Assembly: GCA_022036555.1 (NCBI GenBank)
Contig: CM039133.1
Location: forward strand, 5,149,184 to 5,213,183
Source: Microstegium vimineum
Lineage: Eukaryota > Streptophyta > Magnoliopsida > Poales > Poaceae
Direction of reading: 5' to 3'
Length of the DNA: 64,000 bases
Shown here in pieces: positions 47,978 through 58,954 of this stretch. Made by a program: the position numbers and the translations under genes. Each line of letters starts with the position of its first letter. Position 1 is the first letter of the stretch. The notes beneath the pieces were generated by a model. The model was not told the DNA's origin. It did no database searches and saw only the letters and a list, made by a program, of their open reading frames with translations.

Positions 47978-48462
47978 CTATACACATGATTAGGCAAGTT
48001 TGGGTCTTCAAACCCGGGAGGTTGTGAGACATAGACAAGTTCATTGATGAAACCATTTAAGAAGGTGCTATTCACATCCATTTGAAAGAGTTTCATTTTG
48101 TGATGTGAAGCATACGCCAAAAGGATACGGATGGCTTCAAGTCTTGCAACCGGAGCAAAGGTCTCTCCAAAATCGAGTCCTTCTACTTGAGAGAACCCCT
48201 TTGCCACCAATCTTGCTTTATTCCTCACAACCACGCCTTGATCATCTTGCTTGTTCCTAAACACCCACTTGGTGCCAATGATTCTTGCATCCTTTGGCTT
48301 CTCTTCAAGTGTCCACACTTGGTTCTGGGTGAAGTTGTTGAGTTCTTCATGCATGGCATTCACCCAATCCGGATCCGCAAGTGCTTCTTCAACACTAGTA
48401 GGCTCAACAAAGGAAACAAACGAGTGATGTTCAACATAAGATGCAAGTCTAGAGCGAGTCAT
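47978..48462 (-). pseudogene. Copia reverse transcriptase, 5' part
   Basis: On minus: SVEEALADPDWVNAMHEEL, GTKWVFRNKQDDQGVVVRNK, LVAKGFSQVEGLDFGETFAP and FQMDVNSTFLNG, the start of the Ty1/copia reverse transcriptase. It is cut after NHVYRL by the gypsy-2 insertion and resumes at 35070. Confidence 0.88.
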
Positions 48463-48689
48463 TACTCCCTTTGATGGACTCCCTATGATTTGATCATGGG
48501 GTGAGCTTGAAGGATAGCTGTTGATCTTCTATTTGTCTCTTGAGGAGGGGGATGCGGTGCTTCAACATTGTTTGCTTCGGCCTCGGCTTGATCTTGAGGG
48601 ATGTGAGTGTCTTCTTGAGCTTCCCTCACTTGATCTGCTTCATCAACTTGAGGCGTGTGAGGTGGAGAAGGATCTTGATTTGCTTCATC

Positions 48690-50110
48690 TTAACCTTCTT
48701 CCACCTCTTGTGGGTTGATAGCACCAATTGGCATATTCTTCATTGCCTCCCTCAAGGGTTCATCACCTACATCAATATCCTCAAGCGCTCCTTGGGAGCC
48801 ATTAGTTTCGTCAAACTCCAAGTCATACGTTTCTTCAACTAAGCCGGTGGCTTTGTTAAATACACGGTATGCCTTGGATTTAAGTGAATATCCAACAAGG
48901 AAACCAATGTCACACCGCCGTTGGAATTTACCCAAGTGTTGGCGCTTCTTGTAGATGTATACTTTGCAACCAAACACCCGGAAGAATGAAATATCCGGCT
49001 TCTTCCCATTGACAAGCTCATAGGGGGTCTTCTTTAATAGCCTTTGGACGAAGAGAAGATTTGCCGCATAGCAAGCGGTGTTGATTGCCTCCGCCCAAAA
49101 CTTCTCCGGAGTGTTGTATTCATCAAGCATAGACCTTGCTAGAGTTATGAGCGTCCGGTTCTTCCTCTCTACAACACTATTTTGTTGTGGAGTATATGTG
49201 GCGGATACCTCATGCTTGATCCCCACTTCATCACAAAAATCTTCAATCTTTGTGTTCACAAATTTGGTGCCATTGTCACTTCTAATCTTCTTGATCTTCA
49301 CATCAAATTCATTTTGAGCTCTTGTAGCAAACTTCTTGAAGATGCCTTGTGTCTCTCCCTTGTATTGAAGAAAGAACACCCAAGTGTACCGAGAGTAGTC
49401 ATCCACTACCACTAAGCAATAGAGATTGCCTCCAAGACTAGCATAGGTGGTAGGGCCAAATAGGTCCATGTGTAACAACTCTAGGACTCTTGAGGTTGAC
49501 ATGAAAGCTTTGGTTGGATGAGTGTTTGCCACTTGCTTGCCGGCTTGACATGCACTACAAAGTATGTCCTTCTCAAACACCACATCCTTGATTCCTCTAA
49601 CCATCTCCTTCTTGACAAACTTCTTCAAGGTTGACATGCCCACATGTGCTAATATTCTATGCCATAGCCAACCCAAAGAATTCTTGGAGAATAGACAAGT
49701 TTGCAAATTAGCTTCATTTGAGGTGAAGTCCACTAAGTAGAGGTTGTTGTGTCGGAACCCTTTGAGTATCATTGATGAATCTTCAATCTTGGTCACAATC
49801 ACCTCATTTGGAGTGAAGAGACAATGAAACCCGGGATCACAAAGTTGACCAACCGATAGCAAATTGAAGCTCAATGATTGTACTAGCAAGACATTGGAAA
49901 TTGATTGATCTTGGGAGATAGTCACTTTGCCTAAGCCTTGAACTTTTCCCTTTGAATTATCCCCAAAAGTAATCTTGTCTTGATTTGCACAATCCTCATC
50001 AAGTGTGGTGAACATCCGGGGGTCGCCGGTCATGTGTTGAGTGCAACCACTATCAATTACCTAATGGCTCCCACCGGTCTTGTAGTTCACCTACACACAA
50101 GCAACTTGAA
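48690..50110 (-). pseudogene. Copia protease and integrase
   Basis: Protease VIDSG...QHMTGDP lies at about 50060-50010, just after an in-frame TAG where a Trp (SHW) is expected. The 50033-48690 frame holds the pre-integrase zinc finger (LWHRILAHVGMSTL, CSACQAGKQ), the integrase D,D,E core (LHMDLFGP, IRSDNGTKF, VVERKNRT) and the C-terminal FRVFGCKVYIY segment. It ends in the acidic linker before reverse transcriptase. Confidence 0.85.
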
Positions 50111-50111
50111 G

Positions 50112-51616
50112 TTAATCTTGTTGTTTGGGAACCCCCTTAGTGCGGGGCCCCATTGCCTTGTCAACCAACTCCTTAGCAACCCAAATAACCCTAGGCTTGT
50201 TCTTCATTGGTGGTCCAAGAAACACCATAGGTGGTCTACCCTTGGAATCTTTGTTGATGACATAGTGAGCATCATGAGCAAATGGCCTAGTGTGCTTGGG
50301 CAAGGTCTTGGGAAGTGGAGTCTTGCATTGAAACTCGAAGTGACCAATTTGCCCACATCCAAAGCACCTCTTAGGCTTGGGCTTTGGCTTCTCTTGATTG
50401 TAGCCATTGTACTTGTTCTTGTAGTAGTTCTTGGCTTCAATCTTGACCTTGGCCTTCATCACTTGGTTCTCCTTGTACCCAATACCGGTCTTTTCATTCT
50501 TCATGACGGTGCTCATTAGAGGAGTCACTTGAATCATCAATATCCGTGAGCCAATCACCCACAATGTAAGCCTTGCCATCCTTCTTCTTGTGGAAGTTGA
50601 AGTTCTTCTTCTTCTTATTTGGCTTGTCTTGCTTCTTGTCATCATCACTTGAGTCATCATTACCGCCCTTGTTCTTCTTGAAGTTCTTGAACTTGTTGTT
50701 CTTGAACTTGTCTTTCTTCTCTTTGGGGCAAGCATGAGCTAGATGACCAAGAGTGCCGCAATTGTAGCACTTCGTTTGGGAGATTGGCTTCCTTGAAGAG
50801 CTTGTGAATAATTTCTTCTTCTTTGAGTCAAACTTGACTCCATTCTTGTTTAGCCTCTTCAACATCTTGGCAGTCTTCTTCACCATAAGAGCGATGTTGT
50901 CATCATCATCATCATTATCACTTGCACTCTCAATGACATATTGAATCTTGCACTTCTCCTTGGAAGATGCCTTGAGAGCCAAGTCCTTCTTCTCCTCCTT
51001 ATCTTTCTTCTTGGAGGAGGATGAACTTCCATCATTGATCTTCATGTACATCTCATGAGCATTGATCTTGCCCAACACTTGTGTTGGTGTAGTTGCAGAG
51101 AGATCTCCTTGATGAAGGACCGTGACGATGTGGCTATACTTGTCTATTGGTAAGACACAAAGTATCTTGCGCACCACATCGGCCGTGTGTCATTTGAGTG
51201 AGTCCAAGGCCATTCAACTCCTCTACAAGCACATTCAAGCGAGAATACATTTCATTAGCATTTTCATGAGATAGCATGGTGTAAGAGTTCATCTTTGCAA
51301 TGATGAGGTGATAGCGCTCTTCTCTTTCACATTTGGTGCCCTCGTGTAGAGCACAAATGTTTGTCCAAATCTCATGCGCGGTTGTGCAATTCCGCACACG
51401 GTTGAACACATCCTTGCAAATGCCACGGAAAAGAATGTTCTTTGCCTTAGCATTGTTCTTCTCAAAGAAGGGATCCTCGGCGAACACCGATCCGCCTATG
51501 GTGGCGGCTTTGTGAACACCGACATCCACGGCCTCAAGGTAGGCCTCCATCCGCACTTTCCAATAAGGAAAGTCGTCCCCATCAAACATGGGTGGCGGTC
51601 CATCCCCATGGGACAT
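50112..51616 (-). pseudogene. Copia Gag with two zinc knuckles
   Basis: Three overlapping minus frames make up Gag. 51616-51134 begins MSHGDGPPPMFDGDDFPYWK, the UBN2-type capsid start. 51177-50494 continues with a lysine-rich, acid-rich stretch and the CCHC knuckle CYNCGTLGHLAHAC. 50735-50112 has a second knuckle, CFGCGQIGHFEFQC. Two CCHC motifs are typical of Sirevirus Gag. The frame changes near 51180 and 50520 show that it is broken. Confidence 0.85.
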
Positions 51617-51654
51617 CTTGCTCTAGGCAGTGAAGCCTAATTTGGAATAACAAG

Positions 51655-51668
51655 GCTCTGATACCAAT
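51655..51668 (-). promoter_or_regulatory. Primer-binding site of the copia element (initiator tRNA-Met type)
   Basis: On minus the LTR end is followed by ATTGGTATCAGAGCC. TGGTATCAGAGC is the classic plant primer site complementary to initiator tRNA-Met. Confidence 0.9.
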
Positions 51669-53324
51669 TGAAAGGATCAAGATGCCCAAGAGGGGGTGAA
51701 TTGGGCTTGTTTTAAATTTCTAAAGAAAATATGAAAACCTATCAAATGCCAATCACCCCCTAGTGCCTACCGGTTGTGTGTCCTAGCTAGAAAGCGGTAA
51801 CAGTTCATAGAATTGAAGAACAACCTAAGAAATTCTAGTAGGAAAGATAAGAACACAACTCGAAGTAAATGCAATAAAGTAAAGAGCTAGGGAAAGGGAT
51901 TCTCAGTGACGCAGCGATGTTTTCCCGAGGTATTGAGGTGTCGACACACCCCCTAGTCCTCGTTGGAGCACCTCGCAAGGTATTGCTCCCCCTCTACCCC
52001 CGCAAGGGTAGAGTGCTCTCTACGGGCTGATTCTTCGCCACTCCGGCTCGGTGAATCGCCCACAACCGATCACAAAAGTTTGGAGAAGAGCCGCCGACAA
52101 TCTTCCGGCGATCACTTCCTCCGAACACCACCAAACCGTCTAGGTGATGTCGAACACCAAGAGTAACAAGCACAAGACCTTCACTTGACCAACTCAAAGC
52201 TAGGAAGGTGGATGGATGCACACAAATCACTCCTAATCACTCTAGGAGGGAAGAACAAGATGAACTCTCTCTAATCTCTCCCTCTCTAGGAACTTGGCTC
52301 TCCAAAGGTTCTCTCAAGGTGTCACCAGCTGAAACAATGGCCAAGAGACCTCCTAAGGACGAAGGGGGCAACTATAAATAGTCCCCACCTCCAAAACTAG
52401 CCGTTTTTTGCTTTTTCTTTTCTCTGCGAAACCACCGGACCAAGCACACTGGTCAGGAGCTCACTCTGAATTCAAACTCAGGCACCGTCGGACTACTCTT
52501 CTTGGTCCGATGCCCTGGTCCGACGCACTGGTCCGGAGCCAGGGTGCTCACTGAGTGAAAACATTTTCTCTTCTTCGAACCATCGGACCACTCTCCTTGG
52601 TCCGGAGCCCTGGTCCGACGCTCTGGTCTGGAGCCAGGGAGCTACTGTATGAAACCAGCCTTCTGTCTTGAAGCGTCGGACTCACCGTCGGACTAGTCCG
52701 GAGCCTTCTTTCAGGCTCTCTCTCTGACATGAGCCATCGGACCACTCTCCTATGGTCCGACGCTCTCCAGACAGGTGGTCCGGAGCTTCTCGAGCTGAAC
52801 TTTTGCCTAAGTCAAGGACCGTCGGACCACTCTCCTATGGTCCGACGCCCACTTAGCAGAGTGGTCTCGAGCCTCTTTCTCCCTCTAAAACAATTGTTTT
52901 CGCTGAGGTTTCCCAAGGGATTTTGCTCCTACCATTTCTAGGGCTAACCAAGGGCTGAAAGCAAGGTCTCTAGGACTAGTTGTGACAAGTGTGCATATAC
53001 CCACTCTCCTAAACTCTCCTAGGTCAAGCTACTAATCTCATACCCCCCTTTATAGTACGGTCAAAGGAAAAACAAAGCCCTAGCTATGCTTAGTGCCCTT
53101 CTCAACCTTATGGCACTAAGAAAAAGTCTAGTCTTCAACTTGTATCATCATCCTTTGCGACCGAAACGATTTCCTATCTTGAGGACATGAATATCCATTA
53201 AGCCCATTCAAATTGTATCACTAATGACCTAACACAAATGACTTTGCCTCTGCAAAACACACGTTAGTCATAGTGACCTAGCATTGTCGTTAATCGTCTA
53301 AACACAAGGGTCCATGATTCTTCA
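51669..53324 (-). repeat. 5' LTR of the copia element
   Basis: 1656 bp, partner of 27382-29073. It shows the same GGTCCGACG/CGTCGGACC words (52430-52870). It is followed on the right by the AT run into which the element inserted. Confidence 0.9.
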
Positions 53325-54055
53325 ATATATATATATATAGACACACACACTAACCATATATTTATACTTTTTTCCTTTCATTCGAAGCTTGAACGATGAA
53401 GCAAAAGGTCATACAAAGTGAACAAATCAGATCAATTCAAAGAGTTTTACTGGGATTTATTAATGACTAGGTCTTACTTCGCAATGGCGAGTTCTGCGAA
53501 GACGGAAGCAAATTAGTTCACATCATGTAGTGATGATGAAAATTAGGATTAGATGTAATCTCAAGGACAGTACAAGCTTGTTAGCTTATTATGTATATAT
53601 AGTTCCTTGTGTACACAAGCTTTTGAAATAAGTGTATATATAGTGCCCGAACGAATACTTATATGACGTTTATTAGTACTGTAGAATACATATAAAAAAC
53701 CTAATTAAAACAAAAAATAATTAAAATAAAAAAACTATAAAAGAAAGATAAAAAAATAAATCTTTACTACCGGTTGCCAACACACTGACCTGGACTAACC
53801 GTGTCAGCTCGGGATTAAAATTTAATCGCGGTATCACACATGATGCCTCCTGAGATGCCAGACGCTAGATAGATTAGAGAGATAGTCCCAGAAAAAAATA
53901 TAAATTACCCAAACACTCATAATATTCATCCCAAATTATAACATATTCTATCGTAATTAACTTTACAATTTCTTTTTAAAAGGCAACATTCACAAACATA
54001 CCTAACATTAATATCTATCATCAGCATAAAATTCTTACGGTACCTTTTTATTTCG
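53325..54055. other. AT-rich intergenic sequence between copia and copy D
   Basis: It starts with the AT run and has no credible coding frame. TGTGTCAGCTCGGGATTAAA words at 53780-53820 look like a fragment of another DNA transposon, but no ends are visible. From about 53910 the sequence matches the upstream block of copy C. Confidence 0.5.
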
Positions 54056-54082
54056 GATTAGATAGATAGATAGACGGTTAGT

Positions 54083-54117
<35 letters not shown>

Positions 54118-54163
54118 ATAGATGGTTAGATATATAGATAGGTAGGTAGATAGATAGATAGAT
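54056..54163. repeat. GATA microsatellite, interrupted
   Basis: Runs of GATA with GGTTA and GGTA interruptions. Equivalent to 25931-25970 in front of copy C. Confidence 0.85.
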
Positions 54164-54272
54164 GTACGTAATTAATGAACTCCACACAGATGATAGATTA
54201 ATTTGGTCTTACTTCTGTCTATATATAAGCTAGCTTGCATCAGGGACGACTACATATTATATACTTAGAGCC

Positions 54273-54787
54273 ATGGGACTGAAGGACACAAGAAGCAGCA
54301 ACACCGTGCACTCGACTGCGGCTATGTTGTTGGTTGCTCTCCTGGTGGTGTCCTCTCTCCTCTCCTCCACCTCTGCACGTACGTATTACCAGCAACAATA
54401 CATCAATACAATACTAATCTCCATAATATTTTATTTATTTTGTTAATTGATTATAACGACAGCTCTCTGGTTAGAGAGCTGTGACTCTCTGTGTGATGAT
54501 TCGCGGCCGTGTTTTTGTGCGTATATGTAACGGCTAGTATATGTAATAAACTGATCATGTGATCTGATCTGCGTGCTGGTTGATTGCATTGCACCACCGT
54601 GGATTATGACTGCGACAAGCAATTTTATCGGTGCGAAGAAATGTGCAGAGCCAAGGCAGCCGCAATGGGCAGTTGGAACGTGGACAAACAATGCAAGAGT
54701 CAGCTGCTACCGGGGGCCAAGCAGTGCTGCTGCACCGTACAGAATCCACGCCCTCCGTCCGAAGTATATATAAATAAAAATAAATAA
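54273..54787 (+). pseudogene. Defensin-like eight-cysteine peptide (copy D), splice acceptor lost
   Basis: Exon 1 (54273-54378) encodes the same signal peptide as copy C (AAMLLVALLVVSSLLSSTSA) and ends at a conserved GTACGT. Exon 2 is recognisable to the stop at 54785-54787 and keeps all eight cysteines with the spacing of copy C: C-x6-C-x6-C-x3-C-x15-C-x10-CCC. The block that in copy C reads TTTGCAGAGTGGGGTATAAA is shortened here, so there is no AG acceptor at the exon start. The nearest upstream AG (about 54537) would bring in a stop at once. A TATA box (54222-54229) is present. The peptide is probably not made unless another acceptor is used. Confidence 0.65.
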
Positions 54788-54789
54788 TA

Positions 54790-55277
54790 GCGTCGTTGCC
54801 TCCCTCCAAGCTGACTGATAGATAAATATATATATATATATATACAAATTGCATGCGTGCATGTCTGTAATCAATGAATGGATTAGCCTATGCCTATCCA
54901 TATCTATCGTCAGTGTCTCCAATAATAATAATAACCCCAGCTAGCGTCTATTCAAAAACAGATTCTTTTTATTTTCCAGAACAGATTTCCAATCCCTTTT
55001 CTATTCATTTTCAAAAACAGATTTGATTTTTTTTCTTCCTTTTGTTTTTCTTTTTCTTCAAAATATTTTTTCAAGACATTTTCAAATACCCTTTTTTTAA
55101 ATCAAATTTTATTTTGCTAACACCACTCACGCAATAAAACAAATGCACCATCGTGTATGCACAAACATGTTGCTACCTATAGTAAATTTTAAATTGATAA
55201 AAAGTTTTTAATCCCCTACATTTTCATGATCACAAAATTCATAATTAAATCATTTTATTACTATTTTCAAAGCAAAA
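54790..55277. other. AT-rich spacer between copies D and E
   Basis: The first part aligns with the 3' flank of copy C (GCATGCGTGCATG at about 54850). The rest (54950-55270) is AT-rich with AAAACAGATTT repeats and ends in TTAGGGTGTTACAC, which looks like an old LTR-end fragment. No gene is visible. Confidence 0.4.
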
Positions 55278-55460
55278 TTTAGGGTGTTACACAACATTCA
55301 CAAACATACCTAACATTAATATCTACCATCAACATAAAATTCTTATGGTACCTTTTTATTTTGGATTAGGTAGATAGATAGAAAAAAGCTAGCTAGCTTA
55401 TAAATGTAATTAATGAACTGCACACAGATGATAGATTAATTTGGTCCTGCTTTTCTACCT
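55278..55460 (+). promoter_or_regulatory. Displaced upstream block of peptide copy E
   Basis: ACATTCACAAACATACCTAA through CACACAGATGATAGATTAAT and TTTGGTCCTGCTTTTCTACCT matches the upstream blocks of copies C and D up to just before the TATA box. The CACTA-like element at 55461 then separates it by 2.9 kb from its gene. Confidence 0.75.
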
Positions 55461-55688
55461 CACTACAGCATGCCTCTTTATATAAGGTGTTTAAAAATGT
55501 CTTTAAAAGTGGTTAAAAAACTTTCAAATACCTTTTTAGGCGTACTGGATAACACATGCTATAAGCTAGACTCAAAAGGTCTTTTGAGGCATTTTTTTAG
55601 AAAGTCTTTTAGTATCAATATATAAAGGCATTTTTAGATGCCTATAATACTTCTTAGAGGCTTTTTGTACATGCCTTCAAATATTGAT

Positions 55689-57368
55689 TGAGGAATCATG
55701 GACCCTTGTGTTTAGGCGATTAACGACAATACTAGGTCACTATGACTAACGTGTGTTTTGCAGAGTCAAAGTCATTTATATTAGGTCATGAGTGATGCAT
55801 TTTGAATGGGCTTAATGGATATTCATGCCCCCAAGATGGAAATTGTTTCGGTTGCAAAAGGATGGTGATAAAAGTTGAAGACTAGGCTAGTTCTTAGTGC
55901 TGTAAGGATGAGAAGGGCACTAAGTATAGCTAGGGTTTTTGTTTTTCCTTTGACCGTACTATAAAGGGGGGTATGAGATTAGTAGCTTGACCTAGGAGAG
56001 TTTAGGAGAGTGGGTATATGCACACTTGTCACAACTAGTCCTAGAGACCTTGCTTTCAGCCCTTGGTTAGCCCTAGAAATGGTAGGAGCAAAATCCCTTG
56101 AGAAACCTCAGCGAAAACAGTTGTTTTAGAGGGAGAAAGAGGCTCGAGACCACTCTACTAAGTGGGCGTCGGACCATAGGAGAGTGGTCCGACGGTCCCT
56201 GACTTAGGCAGATTCCCAGCTCGAGGAGCTCCGGACCACCTGTCTGGAAAGCACCGGACCATAGGAGAGTGGTCTGGTGGCTTTGTTCAGAGAGACAGAA
56301 GGCTCCAGACTAGTCTGACGGTTAGTTCGACGGCTAGTCCAACGCCTCAAGACAGGAGGTTGAGTTTATGCAGAGAGCTCCCTGGCTCCGGACCAGAGCG
56401 TCGGACCAGGGCACCGGACCAAGGAGAGTGGTCCGGTGGTGTGAAAAAGAGATGAAGTTTTTCACTCAGAGAGCACCGAGGCTCCGGACCAGTGCGTCGG
56501 ACCAAGCAGAGTAGTCCGACGGTGCCTGAGTTTGAAATCAGAGTGAGCTCTGGACCAGTGTGCATGGTCCGGTGGTATGAGCTCCGGACTAGTCCGGTGG
56601 CTTCGCAGAGAGAAGAAAAAGTAAAAAAACGGCTAGTTTTGGAGGTGGGGACTATTTATAGTTGGCCCCTTGGTCCTTAGAGGGACTCTTGGCCATTGTT
56701 TCAGCTGGTGACACCTTGAGAAATCCTTTGGAGAGCCAAGAGGCTAGTGAGGGAGAGATTAGAGAGAGATCATCTTGTTCTTCCCTCCTAGAGTGATTAG
56801 GAGTGACTTGTGTGCATCCATCCACCTTCCTAGCCTTGAGTGGGTCAAGTGAAGGTCTTGTGCTTGTTACTCTTGGTGTTCGACAGCACCTAGACGGTTT
56901 GGTGGTGTTCGGAGGAAGTGACCGCCGGGAGATTGTTGGCGGCTCTTCTCCAAGCTCTTGTGATCGGTTGTGGGCGATTCACCGAGCTGGAGTGGCGAAG
57001 AATCAGCCCGTAGAGAGCACTCTACCCTTGCGCGGGTAGAGGGGGAGCGATACCTTGCGAGGTGCTCCAACGAGGACTAGGGGGGTGTGTCGACACCTCG
57101 ATACCTCGGGAAAAAATCGCTGCGTCAATGAGATTTTCTTTTCCCTAGCTCTTTACATTTCCGCATTACTTTTCGTCTTGTTTTTACATTTCCTACTAGA
57201 ATTGCTTAGGTTGTTTTAATTCCTATGAACTGCTACCGCTTTCTAGCTAGGACACACGGACGGTAGGCACTAGGGGGTGATTGGCATTTGATAGGTTTTT
57301 ATATTTGCTTTAGAAATTTAAAACAAGCCCAATTCACCCCCCCCCTCTTGGGCATCTTGATCCTTTCA
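55689..57368 (+). mobile_element. Solo copia LTR, opposite orientation
   Basis: TGAGGAATCATGGACCC at the start and GATCCTTTCA at the end match the LTRs of 27382-53324 but on the plus strand. The GGTCCGACG words recur at 56160-56600. The flanks TTGAT and TGCCT do not match, so no target duplication is visible, which hints at an unequal exchange or an ectopic event. Confidence 0.85.
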
Positions 57369-58140
57369 TGCCTCCCAAACCAACTCATGCATGCAAACAT
57401 TGGCTAGTACTAATAAATATCCAAACAGCACAATCCATCGAGAAATGAACCAATGAAAGCATGTTGATTAGGAATTTCATGTCGTACGTGTCGCCACCAG
57501 TGTGCAGCCTTAGAGAACCTGTGGCCATGTTCAGCCGTTTGACGAGCACCAAGAGCCACTCTCGTATGACCTGCGCACAGCCCTTGTGAAGTAGATGGAC
57601 AGCTCTCCTCGGATCATGGCAGCATGGAAGGCACGCTACCAACGAGGCAGGAGATCATCATGAGTGTGGGAGAGGCAACCTTAGCATGGAGAATATGCAG
57701 TTGTAGAGAATATAGGGATCTGGATCTCAATGAGTTCCTGCAGGTGGAAGGTAGATCGATGGGGGATGTCAAAAAATTCTAATTACCTTGAGCACATTTT
57801 ATCGAACACCTATTGGGCCGGAGTAATCCATGTCAATACAGACACCAAGACACCATGCATCATCATGCCAGATTCCGTGTTAGGAAGAGGTCTTTGTGAG
57901 GATACGGCTTACCCGACGAACTCCACGTACGTCGATGGACATGACGATTCAGAATCTCGAGGAACCCGGCCAGCAATCTCCCGACACTGCCGCAGTTGCG
58001 CCGTGCTCCCGTGCCGCCTTCTCACAGCTGTGCCATCCTCTTCACGCCAACCGAAGCTGATGGGGCAGCCGATCCAACATTTTATATTTTATATATTTCT
58101 GATTGAAAAGCAATTTGTAAGCAGACGAGACAATTAATAG
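57369..58140. other. Unassigned sequence inside the CACTA-like element
   Basis: Moderately GC-rich for this neighbourhood. Overlapping frames exist on both strands (57385-57642 minus, 57730-58137 plus), but neither shows a domain or codon pattern I recognise. It could be captured host DNA. Confidence 0.4.
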
Positions 58141-58390
58141 AATATATAGGAATTAATGAAAGGAGTTATGAAAAAATGCATTCAAATGTTACAGGGAATT
58201 AAGGCCTTTTGTAAAAACGCCTCTAATTAATTATTGTAACTATTTAAAGGCATTATTTAGTTTAGCCTTTAAAAGAATGCTTTTAGAAGCGTTTTAAAAC
58301 AGACGTCTTTATTATATAAAGAAATTAAGGCAGTTTAAAAAATGCCTTTGCCAAAACGTCTTCTATAAATAGACGTGCTGTAGTGCGGCC

Positions 58391-58402
58391 TATATATATA
58401 AG
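58391..58402 (+). promoter_or_regulatory. TATA box of peptide copy E, 6 bp from a transposon end
   Basis: TATATATATAAG, followed by the same GCTTGCATCAGGGACGACTA leader as copy D. The CACTA-like element ends at 58385. Confidence 0.7.
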
Positions 58403-58448
58403 CTGGCTAGCTTGCATCAGGGACGACTAGCTACATACTTAGGGAGCC

Positions 58449-58954
58449 ATGGGACTGATGAACGACACAAGAAGCAGCAGCGTCCAATCCATGACCGCTG
58501 CTGTGTTGTTCGTTGGTCTTTTCATCGCGTCTAGTTTTGCTGCAGGAGGTACATACGAACAATTAATCCATTTGATCAGCATGCCTGTTGCCTGCATCTA
58601 GATAGCATTCATCATTATATTCTACTGCTCCTGCGCTGCAACCATTGCATGCATGCATGCATCTTCAGCTAGATCGATCAGCTAGATCAGACGTGTGATG
58701 GCTGATGATTTGCACGTACATCATTGCATGTGTCTGCTGCAGAGACGTACAAGCAAGAGTGCAACGACGTACATAATGAGTGCAATGACGAAACAGGGTT
58801 TCATTTCTGCAAAGCTTCTTGTTTTGTCATTGCCCGCTCCCATGGCAGTTCCTACAATAAAGCATCTTGCGATGGTGCGAACAGGTGCTGCTGCAAGTAC
58901 CTCATACCGTCCACTTCTCATCTGGTCTCCACGCATGATGGACAAGTAAATTAA
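58449..58954 (+). CDS. Defensin-like eight-cysteine secreted peptide (copy E), two exons
   Basis: Exon 1 is 58449-58548 and exon 2 is 58743-58954, with a 194 bp intron (GTACAT to TGCTGCAG). The product is 103 aa. The signal peptide has the core TAAVLFVGLFIASSFAAG. The mature peptide keeps C-x6-C-x8-C-x3-C-x15-C-x5-CCC and ends in a serine/histidine-rich tail (SHLVSTHDGQVN). Against copies C and D it differs strongly between cysteines while the leader start (MGLM-DTRSSS) and intron position agree, so copies A and E form a second branch of the family. The 3' UTR aligns with that of copy A. The coding region is intact. Expression may be altered by the transposon at its TATA box. The fold is inferred to be defensin-like; function is unknown. 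Confidence 0.8.

Larger units (their letters stand above)
27382..53324 (-). mobile_element. Ty1/copia LTR retrotransposon, Sirevirus-like, split by gypsy-2
   Basis: LTRs lie at 27382-29073 (3' LTR in element sense) and 51669-53324 (5' LTR), both TG...CA in element sense, around 1.67 kb. Order on minus: primer site, gag with two zinc knuckles, protease, integrase, reverse transcriptase, RNase H, a long extra coding region, polypurine tract, 3' LTR. This order (integrase before reverse transcriptase) defines Ty1/copia. The extra 3' gene, size and gag with CCHC motifs point to the Sirevirus lineage. The target is an AT dinucleotide run, so the duplication cannot be resolved. Gypsy-2 (35071-47972) splits the reverse transcriptase. 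Without it the element is about 13 kb. All frames carry breaks. Confidence 0.9.
55461..58385. mobile_element. CACTA-like element inserted in the promoter of copy E
   Basis: Ends are CACTACAGCATGCCTCTTTA at 55461 and, on minus from 58385, CACTACAGCACGTCTATTTA. They are imperfect inverted repeats about 28 bp long. Subterminal AAAGGCATTTTT and AAAACGTCTT words occur inside both ends. The flanks are CCT at the left and CGGCCT at the right, so the duplication is CCT with three extra bases or is not perfect. Inside lie a solo copia LTR (55689-57368) and about 1 kb of unassigned sequence (57370-58130) with no recognised domain. No transposase is present. Confidence 0.7.
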
